Of a stretch of DNA of 32,039 nt, positions 25,711-32,039 are shown one piece after another; within the stretch, counting starts at the first letter, position 1, and the number at the start of each line of letters is the position of its first letter. Both the position numbers and the translations under genes were made by a program. The notes under the pieces are model-generated. The model was not told the origin of the DNA. It ran no database searches and saw only the letters and a list, made by a program, of their open reading frames with translations. The stretch covers positions 178,933 through 210,971 of the forward strand of contig NZ_NGMO01000005.1 of the NCBI RefSeq assembly GCF_002140175.1. Direction: 5' to 3'. This DNA comes from Candidatus Enterococcus wittei (GTDB lineage: Bacteria; Bacillota; Bacilli; Lactobacillales; Enterococcaceae).

Positions 25711-25739
25711 ATATTACCTTCAAATCCCAATAATGTCAA
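25711..25739 (-). promoter_or_regulatory. rplM-rpsI promoter
   Basis: On the minus strand TTGACA (25734-25739, perfect), a 17-base spacer and TAATAT (25711-25716). A strong sigma-A promoter, as expected for ribosomal genes. Confidence 0.88.
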
Positions 25740-25741
25740 CG

Positions 25742-25762
25742 TTTTTCTGTCATACAGAAAAA
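25742..25762. promoter_or_regulatory. Perfect 9-bp palindrome next to the rplM -35
   Basis: TTTTTCTGT (25742-25750), spacer CAT, ACAGAAAAA (25754-25762). It lies two bases upstream of the rplM -35, on the side facing argG. It may be a regulator site or an UP-like AT-rich element. Confidence 0.5.
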
Positions 25763-25824
25763 TTAAATTTTCCTTTCATTTTTATTTTCTTCTCCCTTAT
25801 TCGCTTTATTACCACCTTACATAT

Positions 25825-25902
25825 TGTGTATAAAAATTGGTTATTCGCATATATTTCGCATAAATTATTTATTTTTACGAAATATATGTATATTTATTTA
25901 TA
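25825..25902 (+). promoter_or_regulatory. Two ARG-box-like sites upstream of argG
   Basis: TATGTATATTTATTTATA (25885-25902) differs from the ArgR/AhrC consensus WNTGAATWWWWATTCANW at two fixed positions. TGTGTATAAAAATTGGTT (25825-25842) differs at three. Their centres are 60 bp apart. Between and overlapping them CATATATTTCG (25848-25858) and CGAAATATATG (25878-25888) are perfect 11-bp inverted arms. This suits an arginine-responsive operator with looping. Confidence 0.55.
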
Positions 25903-25924
25903 AAAACGATTGATTTTTTATTTT

Positions 25925-25930
25925 TATAAT
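25925..25930 (+). promoter_or_regulatory. argG -10 box
   Basis: A perfect TATAAT 40 bases before the argG start. No good -35 is visible at 16-18 bases, which fits a regulated promoter. Confidence 0.5.
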
Positions 25931-25969
25931 GTTATCATTTGAAACAACAAAAATTAAAGGGGCGATTAT

Positions 25970-27181
25970 ATGAAAGAAAAATTGATTTTAGCATATTCCG
26001 GAGGGCTAGATACCTCTGTCGCAATCAAATGGTTAGCAAAAGACTATGAAGTGATTGCTTGTTGTTTAGATATTGGTGAAGGAAAAGACACCGATTTTAT
26101 AAAAGAAAAAGCCTTGAAAGTGGGAGCAACTGCTTCTTATGCCATTGATGCGAAAGAGGAATTTGCGCATGAATTTGCATTGGTAGCTTTACAAGGACAT
26201 ACTTTTTATGAACAATCTTACCCACTGATTTCTGCCCTTTCTCGCCCTTTAATTGCTAAAAAATTAGTGGAGTTAGCCCGATCCACTGGTGCTACAACGA
26301 TTGCTCATGGTTGTACAGGTAAAGGAAATGACCAAGTTCGCTTTGAAGTTGCTATCAATGCTTTAGCACCTGAAATGAAGATCATTGCTCCTGTTCGTCA
26401 ATGGCAATGGTCTCGTGAAGAGGAAATTGCTTATGCGGCATCGAATGATATCCCCATTCCTGCAAATTTAGAAAATCCGTATTCTATTGACCAAAATCTT
26501 TGGGGACGTGCATGTGAATGTGGTGCCTTGGAAGACCCTTGGGCAACACCGCCTACTGGGGCATATGAATTGACGACTGCCTTAGAATATACGCCTGACC
26601 AAGCAGATACTATTGAGATCACTTTTGAAAATGGAGTTCCAATTGCTTTAGATCAGGAGGTTTTACCTTTATCGGAACTGATTTTAACGTTGAATCAACT
26701 TGCGGGGAAACATGGCATCGGTCGGATCGATCATGTGGAGAATCGCTTAGTTGGGATCAAGTCTCGTGAAGTCTATGAATGTCCAGGAGCCCTTACCTTG
26801 ATCCAAGCGCACAAAGAATTAGAAGATCTCACGTTTGTTCGAGAATTAGCTCACTTTAAACCTGTCATCGAACAACAGTTAAGTCAACTTATCTATGATG
26901 GCTTGTGGTTCAATTCATTGACAGATGCTTTATTAGATTTCTTAAAAGCCACACAAGTCTATGTAAATGGAACGGTTCGTGTGAAATTATTTAAAGGGAA
27001 TGTGATCGTTGAAGGTAGGAAATCTGTTAACAGTCTTTATAACAAAGAATTAGCGACTTACACTTCTGCTGACACATTCGATCAACAAGCGGCTGTTGGC
27101 TTCATCAAATTATGGGGTCTGCCTTCAAAGGTCCATGCCGAAGTTCAGGCCAGCCAACAAATCCAAGCAAGTAAATACTAA
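25970..27181 (+). CDS. argG: Argininosuccinate synthase
   Basis: A 403-residue enzyme that joins citrulline and aspartate, using ATP, to form argininosuccinate. [15 protein letters not shown] at the N-terminus is the PP-loop ATP-binding motif. [30 protein letters not shown] and [16 protein letters not shown] are typical of the family, and the length is normal. AAAGGGG precedes the ATG. argH follows after 90 bases, so the two form an operon for the last two steps of arginine synthesis from citrulline. Confidence 0.97.
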   Translation: MKEKLILAYSGGLDTSVAIKWLAKDYEVIACCLDIGEGKDTDFIKEKALKVGATASYAIDAKEEFAHEFALVALQGHTFYEQSYPLISALSRPLIAKKLVELARSTGATTIAHGCTGKGNDQVRFEVAINALAPEMKIIAPVRQWQWSREEEIAYAASNDIPIPANLENPYSIDQNLWGRACECGALEDPWATPPTGAYELTTALEYTPDQADTIEITFENGVPIALDQEVLPLSELILTLNQLAGKHGIGRIDHVENRLVGIKSREVYECPGALTLIQAHKELEDLTFVRELAHFKPVIEQQLSQLIYDGLWFNSLTDALLDFLKATQVYVNGTVRVKLFKGNVIVEGRKSVNSLYNKELATYTSADTFDQQAAVGFIKLWGLPSKVHAEVQASQQIQASKY

Positions 27182-27271
27182 AGGAGAAGGATCGCTTTCT
27201 ACAAATAGATGAATGAGCGTATACTCTCAAACAGGAACTTTCTTATTTACTGAAGAATACAGGAGGGCAAA

Positions 27272-28663
27272 ATGGATAAATTATGGGGCGGTCGTTTTCA
27301 AGGAAAAAATGAACAATGGATTGATGAATTTGGTGCTTCAATTTCATTTGACCAAAAATTAGCGGAACAAGATATTTTAGGTAGTTTAGCTCATGTAAGA
27401 ATGTTGGCAAACACAGAGATTCTACCAGCAGAAGAAGCACAGCAGATCATTTCAGGTTTGGAAAAATTACAGCAACGTTTAAAGGATGGAACACTCCATT
27501 TCTCTGTAGCAAACGAAGATATCCACTTGAATATTGAAAAAATGCTGCATGAAGAAATTGGTTCTGTTGCAGGCAAACTTCATACTGCTCGCAGTAGAAA
27601 TGACCAAGTAGCGACGGATATGCATTTGTATCTAAAAGAAACTGTCCTAGAAATCATCGATAAGCTTCATCATTTGCGCACTACCTTTGTCAACAAAGCA
27701 ACTGAACATGTCGCAACGATAGCGCCAGGCTATACACATCTGCAGCACGCCCAACCGATTTCATTCGGGCATCATCTCTTGGCTTATTATCAGATGTTGA
27801 CTCGGGATTATGAGCGTTTTTCCGAGAGTGTGAAGCGGATCGATCTTTCACCTTTAGGAAGTGCCGCCTTAGCAGGGACAACCTTTCCGATTGATCGGCA
27901 GTTTACAGCAACTGAGTTAGGATTTACTAATGTTTATGCCAATACCCTTGACGCTGTTAGCGATCGGGACTTCATCCTTGAATTTTTAAGTAATGCTTCA
28001 TTTTTGATGATGCACTTGTCCCGTTTTTGCGAAGAAATCATACTCTGGTGTAGCTATGAATTCCAATATATTGAATTGACCGATACTTTTTCAACTGGTA
28101 GTTCTATTATGCCTCAAAAGAAAAACCCTGACATGGCAGAACTGATACGTGGAAAAACCGGCAGAGTATATGGCCATCTATTCGGGTTACTCACATTGAT
28201 GAAAGGTCTTCCCTTAGCTTACAATAAAGATTTCCAAGAAGATAAAGAAGGCATGTTCGACACTAGTGAGACGATCTTGGCTTGCTTATCTATCATAGAT
28301 GGCATGGTACAAACGATGAATGTCAACAAAGCTCGTATGTACGCAGCTACACAAAATGATTTTTCCAATGCGACGGAATTAGCAGATTATTTGGCTGCTA
28401 AAGGACTTCCTTTCCGTCAAGCTCACGAAATCGTTGGAAAACTCGTTTTACGTTGTACGCAACAAGGAGGTTATTTACAAGATATTCCTTTGCAGGAGTA
28501 TCAAACGATTAGCCCACTGATCGAAGAAGATATTTACGATGCTCTGAGACCGGAAACAGCTGTGAAAAGACGGAATTCTCTTGGTGGTACCGGTTTTGAT
28601 CAAGTGCAACAACAAATTGAAGTGGCTATGGCACAATTACAAGCAGAAAAAAATCAACCCTGA
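27272..28663 (+). CDS. argH: Argininosuccinate lyase
   Basis: A 463-residue enzyme of the fumarase/aspartase superfamily that splits argininosuccinate into arginine and fumarate. The N-terminal [19 protein letters not shown] (around residue 105), [18 protein letters not shown] with the catalytic histidine, and the signature [19 protein letters not shown] around residue 277 are present. CAGGAGGG precedes the ATG. It is the second gene of the argGH operon. No other arginine-synthesis gene is visible in the window. Confidence 0.97.
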   Translation: MDKLWGGRFQGKNEQWIDEFGASISFDQKLAEQDILGSLAHVRMLANTEILPAEEAQQIISGLEKLQQRLKDGTLHFSVANEDIHLNIEKMLHEEIGSVAGKLHTARSRNDQVATDMHLYLKETVLEIIDKLHHLRTTFVNKATEHVATIAPGYTHLQHAQPISFGHHLLAYYQMLTRDYERFSESVKRIDLSPLGSAALAGTTFPIDRQFTATELGFTNVYANTLDAVSDRDFILEFLSNASFLMMHLSRFCEEIILWCSYEFQYIELTDTFSTGSSIMPQKKNPDMAELIRGKTGRVYGHLFGLLTLMKGLPLAYNKDFQEDKEGMFDTSETILACLSIIDGMVQTMNVNKARMYAATQNDFSNATELADYLAAKGLPFRQAHEIVGKLVLRCTQQGGYLQDIPLQEYQTISPLIEEDIYDALRPETAVKRRNSLGGTGFDQVQQQIEVAMAQLQAEKNQP

Positions 28664-28744
28664 GCTATTGAGAAAAACGTTCTGACCCAAATGCCCATTA
28701 AAAATGTAAAATCATTTCTATGTATATGCCAATTTTCCACTGAT

Positions 28745-28776
28745 GATGTTCAACATCTTCACTTCTTTTTTTTAAG
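28745..28776 (+). terminator. Possible first terminator after argH
   Basis: GATGTT (28745-28750) pairs with AACATC (28752-28757), followed by TTCACTTC and a run of eight or more T. The stem is short. Confidence 0.4.
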
Positions 28777-28802
28777 AATATCTTCCAATAATGAATAGAT
28801 AA

Positions 28803-28860
28803 AAGACCACCACTCCCTCGTATAGCTCAAGCTAGGCAAGTAGGTGGTGGTCAATCTTTT
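28803..28860. terminator. Bidirectional terminator between argH and dps
   Basis: GACCACCAC (28805-28813) pairs perfectly with GTGGTGGTC (28844-28852), with AAAAG before and AATCTTTT after. It lies between two convergent genes. Confidence 0.8.
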
Positions 28861-28872
28861 ATTTAACTCTAA

Positions 28873-29340
28873 TTATACATCGATTTCTGGTGCTTTACCT
28901 AAGTGTGCTTGGATCATCCAAATACGTTTTTCTGTAGCAGTTTTAAACTCTATAAAGATATCTTGCGTTGGATCATCGCCTTCTTCTCCAGAAACTTCGA
29001 TTCCTTTTTGATAAAGGTCTGCTAAATAACGGTAACCAGATACTAACGTTTCTAAGCGTTCTGGAATTGTTCGATCCCAACGGCCTACTTCATCAGGGAT
29101 TTTTGTATGCTCTGCAAATTCACGCAATGTTGAATAAGGTGAGCCATCTAGTGTAATCAAACGTTCTGAGATTTCATCTAATTGCCCATTTAAATCTTCC
29201 ATGAATTCATCCATCATTGGGTGTAATGTAAGAAATCCAGGACCTCTCATATACCAATGTGTTTGGTGTACTACTGCACTCATTTGGCTTAAGTCTGCGA
29301 CTAATTGGTTCAATACTTCTTTTGTTTGTTGGAATTTCAT
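28873..29340 (-). CDS. dps: Dps-family ferritin-like DNA-binding/iron-storage protein
   Basis: A 155-residue protein. The inter-subunit ferroxidase residues can be seen in VVHQTHWYMRGPGFLTLHPMMDEFMEDL (histidines, then the D/E pair) and in DEISERLITLDGSP, the usual Dps signature. Dps dodecamers oxidise and store iron with hydrogen peroxide and protect DNA in the cytoplasm. AGGAGG precedes the ATG by eight bases. It is a single gene, with a promoter and PerR-like box directly upstream and a shared terminator downstream. Whether it binds DNA is uncertain, as there is no long basic N-terminal tail. Confidence 0.93.
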   Translation of the reverse strand: MKFQQTKEVLNQLVADLSQMSAVVHQTHWYMRGPGFLTLHPMMDEFMEDLNGQLDEISERLITLDGSPYSTLREFAEHTKIPDEVGRWDRTIPERLETLVSGYRYLADLYQKGIEVSGEEGDDPTQDIFIEFKTATEKRIWMIQAHLGKAPEIDV

Positions 29341-29359
29341 TTACTTCTTCCTCCTCACA

Positions 29360-29391
29360 TTTACTATACTAAAATCATAGTAAACTTTCAG
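29360..29391 (-). promoter_or_regulatory. dps promoter with a PerR-like box
   Basis: On the minus strand CTGAAA (29386-29391) and TATAGT (29363-29368) are 17 bases apart. Between them CTAAAATCATAGTAA (29369-29383) matches 11 of 14 fixed positions of the PerR consensus TTATAATNATTATAA. A wider inverted repeat TTTACTAT...ATAGTAAA (29360-29384) spans the -10. PerR control of dps-type genes is known in Firmicutes. Confidence 0.6.
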
Positions 29392-29510
29392 GTAAAAGTA
29401 CACCAAAACCTATTAGATGAGAACGATTTTCAACCGAATGTATCCTCTAAATCTAAAACACTTAAGGAAAACTTTTTAAGGTAATACCGTCGTAATCCTC
29501 AAAGAGCTTT

Positions 29511-31055
29511 TTACATTTTAGCGTTCTTCTCTTCAATAGAGAGAACTTGACGTAAATCAGCAAACTCCTGATAATAATGGCCTAATTGTTGTTGCGTTGA
29601 AACAAATAAGGGGTACATTTTTTCATAAATATTTTTCGCTTTCACATCTACAGGTACTTGCACCTTTAAATGGATCACCCTCTTGGCCTCACTCAGTTCA
29701 ATGATTTGTCCTAGACTTTGCCATCCCAAGATCACTGCTCCTAAAGCAGAAGCTTCTTTGACTTTAGGAAAAACGATTGGTTGTCCCAATACATCGGTCA
29801 TGATTTGACGAAACAAAAGCGACTGGGCAAATCCGCCTGTTGCTCGGATTTCTGTCACTTGATCTTCTTTACAAATCCCGACAAGAATACGCTTGAGGTT
29901 TAAACAGATTCCTTCTAATACAGCTCGCATCATTTCTTTTTCAGTATGCCGACGTTGCAATCCGATAAAACTACCAAAGGCATCTGCCTCCCACACAGGA
30001 GCTCTTTCTCCTAATAAATAGGGATGAAACAGCAACCCATTTGCTCCAGGCGGTACAAAAGCAATCTCTTCCAAAATCGCTTCATATGGGTCTTGACCTT
30101 GACTCTTAGCTTTTTGAACCACCTCTTGCATAAACGTATGGACCGCCCAATCAAAAATACCTGCACCATTACTTGTGGCTCCACCTATGACCCAGTGTTC
30201 CTGGTCAAGTACGTAACAAAAGGTCTCCATCTCAGGGTGTAGTTGTGGTTTTTGGGAGATGAAGCGCAATGCGCCACTCGTTCCGACTGTTAATGCAGCA
30301 GTCGTTTCTCCAAAAGCACCTAATCCTAGATTAGACAATGGTCCGTCAGCGCCACCTAATATAAAAGGAGTTCCTTCATCAACGATGCATTTCTCTTTAG
30401 CAGTTGACGTGAAATGTCTGAACTGAGTAGTAGAGTTCGCTAGTTTAGGCAGTTGTTCAGCGGAAATCCCTAAATCTTGTAAAATCTCTTCTGCCCATTG
30501 GAATTTCTGATAGTCAAAGTAACCAGTGCCAGATGCAGTACTGTAATCACAGACCAACTCACCAAACAACTGATCAAAAATGTATTCTTTAATACCAACA
30601 TAATAGGCTGTTTTTTCGATCAACTCTGGATATGTCCGTTTCAGCCATTGGATCTTGATCAGCGGAGACATCGGATGGATCGGCGTTCCTGTCAGCTCAT
30701 AAAATGCCTTGCCTTTAGTAGTATTTTTTAGAATTTCTGCTTCTTGGACTGCTCGAGTATCTGCCCAAGTAAGCATCCGTGTCAACGGCACTTTATTTTT
30801 ATCCAATAAGATCAAGCTATGCATTGCTGTCGAAAAGGAGATAAACCGAACGTGTCTTGTGGGTAGTTGACGAATAACTTCGTTGATGACCGTATACACC
30901 CCTTGTAAGATCAACTCCTGATCTTGTTCTGCCATCCCTTCTGTTTCTTGAATCAATGGGTAGTGGAAGTAGGCAACTGCTACTTCTTCTGCTTGCTCAT
31001 TAAAAGCCACCGCTTTTGTTTGCGTAGTTCCTATATCGACACCAATTGCGAACAT
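29511..31055 (-). CDS. gntK: FGGY-family carbohydrate kinase, probably gluconokinase
   Basis: A 514-residue FGGY kinase. IGVDIGTTQTKAVAFNE at the N-terminus is the phosphate-binding motif. FSTAMHSLILLD near residue 85 is typical of the gluconokinase branch (xylulokinases have SGQMHS). TLTWADTRAV, LLGERAPVWEADAFGSFIGL and ATGGFAQS follow. Gluconate is the likely substrate, but no gluconate permease or 6-phosphogluconate dehydrogenase lies nearby to confirm it. I chose the ATG at 31055 because AGAGGTG precedes it by six bases; an in-frame GTG at 31064 with AAAAGGAG 11 bases before it is an alternative. The gene is divergent from the prepilin peptidase. Confidence 0.8.
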   Translation of the reverse strand: MFAIGVDIGTTQTKAVAFNEQAEEVAVAYFHYPLIQETEGMAEQDQELILQGVYTVINEVIRQLPTRHVRFISFSTAMHSLILLDKNKVPLTRMLTWADTRAVQEAEILKNTTKGKAFYELTGTPIHPMSPLIKIQWLKRTYPELIEKTAYYVGIKEYIFDQLFGELVCDYSTASGTGYFDYQKFQWAEEILQDLGISAEQLPKLANSTTQFRHFTSTAKEKCIVDEGTPFILGGADGPLSNLGLGAFGETTAALTVGTSGALRFISQKPQLHPEMETFCYVLDQEHWVIGGATSNGAGIFDWAVHTFMQEVVQKAKSQGQDPYEAILEEIAFVPPGANGLLFHPYLLGERAPVWEADAFGSFIGLQRRHTEKEMMRAVLEGICLNLKRILVGICKEDQVTEIRATGGFAQSLLFRQIMTDVLGQPIVFPKVKEASALGAVILGWQSLGQIIELSEAKRVIHLKVQVPVDVKAKNIYEKMYPLFVSTQQQLGHYYQEFADLRQVLSIEEKNAKM

Positions 31056-31075
31056 CTTTTTCACCTCTACTTATT

Positions 31076-31104
31076 CTCCTTTTGCGTACCTTAATAAAAA
31101 GGAG
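31076..31104 (+). promoter_or_regulatory. Inverted repeat that can hide the prepilin-peptidase ribosome binding site
   Basis: CTCCTTTT (31076-31083) and AAAAGGAG (31097-31104) are perfect complements around 13 bases. The right arm contains the AAAGGAGG that serves the ATG at 31114. A (+) transcript that begins upstream of 31076 could fold and hide this site. On the other strand the left arm reads AAAAGGAG just before the kinase gene. Confidence 0.45.
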
Positions 31105-31113
31105 GCTTTATCC

Positions 31114-31797
31114 ATGCTTATTTATTTTATCATTGGTTGTTGCATAGGATCTTTTCTATGCTTGATTGCACAACGAATCCCTCAAGGTCACTCTATTATT
31201 TCCCCTAGATCTCATTGTGTCAACTGCAAAAAAGTGCTTTGTTGGTATGAATTGCTTCCTTTAATTTCTATCGCGATGCAACGATTCCGCTGTCGTCATT
31301 GTCACGCTCGTCTTTCTTGGATTTATCCAATTGCTGAATTAACTGGCGGTAGCTTAGTTATGTATGTTGAAATTTATTTTAAACAAAATAAGTGGTTTTT
31401 ATTGCTTTGGTTGCTTTGTTCTTTGATGTTCTCACTAATGGATGTCCTTTATTTCAGCATTGATGCTCATTTATTGTACCTTTCGTGGGGATTGTTGTGG
31501 ATCATTTGGTTAATGACAGGAAACTTTCACTGGAAAAGTAGTTTAGTAGTATCTCTTATAGGTTTCTTGGCTCTTCATTATGGACAAATCTATCTAGGTG
31601 CAGGTGACTCTTTACTTTTGATCAGTTGGAGCGGTGGATTAGCCCTAGATCAAATCCTACATGTCATATTTATCGCAAGTCTTTTTGCATTGATCTTCTT
31701 TTTCAGTACATTCATTTTATTTCAAAAAAAAATAGAAAAGCTTCCTTTTGTGCCTTTTCTTAGCACCGCACTGTGGCTCGTTTTGCATTTCAGCTAA
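31114..31797 (+). CDS. comC: Prepilin peptidase (A24 family), ComC-like
   Basis: A 227-residue membrane aspartyl protease that cuts and N-methylates type IV-like prepilins, such as the ComG pseudopilins used for DNA uptake. The N-terminal segment GSFLCLIAQRIPQG and two CxxC pairs (CVNC, CRHC) form the cytoplasmic domain. The two catalytic aspartates are in SLMDVLYF (about residue 110) and in the GAGDSLLL motif (about residue 165). Several hydrophobic segments follow. AAAGGAGG precedes the ATG by eight bases. It stands alone, as comC usually does. The ComG substrates are not in the window. Confidence 0.88.
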   Translation: MLIYFIIGCCIGSFLCLIAQRIPQGHSIISPRSHCVNCKKVLCWYELLPLISIAMQRFRCRHCHARLSWIYPIAELTGGSLVMYVEIYFKQNKWFLLLWLLCSLMFSLMDVLYFSIDAHLLYLSWGLLWIIWLMTGNFHWKSSLVVSLIGFLALHYGQIYLGAGDSLLLISWSGGLALDQILHVIFIASLFALIFFFSTFILFQKKIEKLPFVPFLSTALWLVLHFS

Positions 31798-31833
31798 AAA
31801 GAAACTTTATGTCAGCAACACTTTGCCTCACGC

Positions 31834-32010
31834 AGTAAGAAAAAAACTCTGAAGATAGTTTTTCCTATTTTTGAGATTTCGACTTAATATAGAAAGAATT
31901 GACTGTTGAACACCGTTTATTGAGGCTTTGACAACAGCGCTTTGATCTGAATATTAAGACAGGAAATTGAAAAATAGCTTCCCATATTTTACAATTTTTT
32001 GGCTTAATAT
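31834..32010. repeat. Dispersed palindromic repeat block, two units
   Basis: Units at 31834-31888 (AGTAAG...CTTAAT) and 31951-32010 (ATATTAAG/CTTAATAT) have the A-rich arm, centre and T-rich arm seen near 2.1 kb. The linker after each contains GAACACCGTTTAT, and the one before the second reads TTTGACAACAGCGCTTTGATCTGA, close to 2221-2239. The second unit (TATTTTACAATTTTTTGGCTTAATATTG) matches 2162-2189 closely. The block runs off the end of the window. Confidence 0.8.
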
Positions 32011-32039
32011 TGAAGATCAGCTGTTGGAACACCGTTTAT

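Overview
The window looks like chromosomal DNA of a low-GC Gram-positive lactic acid bacterium, most likely an Enterococcus of the faecium/mundtii/hirae type. This is inferred from strong AGGAGG-type ribosome binding sites, an AT-rich sequence, a WxL-domain surface protein beside an Mga/AtxA-like regulator, an ISL3-family insertion sequence, Gram-positive XylR/CcpA control signals and enterococcal-looking protein sequences. The species cannot be fixed from the sequence alone.

Layout. Positions 1-3.6 kb: an orphan SWIM zinc-finger protein (+) behind a palindrome-rich leader, a block of dispersed palindromic repeats, and a tRNA-dihydrouridine synthase (-). Positions 3.85-7.6 kb: a two-gene ABC-2 exporter (permease and ATPase, -) and a membrane-anchored MutS-like ATPase (-). 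Positions 7.9-18.1 kb: a complete xylose locus. On the minus strand the order is xylA (isomerase), a GH43 beta-xylosidase, then a CUT2-type sugar ABC importer (ATPase, permease, lipoprotein), a 600-base gap, and xylB (xylulokinase). The ROK repressor xylR is divergent (+). The xylA-xylR gap carries a sigma-A promoter, a cre site matching the consensus between -35 and -10, and a XylR-type operator just downstream. Beta-xylosides and xylose would be taken up, hydrolysed, isomerised and phosphorylated to xylulose 5-phosphate, with induction by xylose and repression by preferred sugars.

Positions 18.1-24.6 kb form an accessory segment: a MITE-like repeat, a perfect 16-bp inverted repeat, a secreted lectin-like/WxL surface protein (-), a divergent Mga-like regulator (+) and an intact ISL3-family element without an evident target duplication. 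Positions 24.65-28.7 kb: the ribosomal operon rplM-rpsI (-, GTG start, clear promoter and terminator) divergent from argG-argH (+), which has two ARG-box-like sites. Positions 28.7-32 kb: a Dps-type ferritin (-) with a PerR-like box, an FGGY sugar kinase resembling gluconokinase (-), a divergent type IV prepilin peptidase (comC-like, +), and a second block of the palindromic repeats seen near 2 kb.

I found no CRISPR array, tRNA, rRNA or prophage. The signals least explained by known genes are non-coding: a family of about 56-60-bp palindromes in three places, a MITE-like element, several perfect inverted repeats in control regions, and a hairpin that could hide the comC ribosome binding site.
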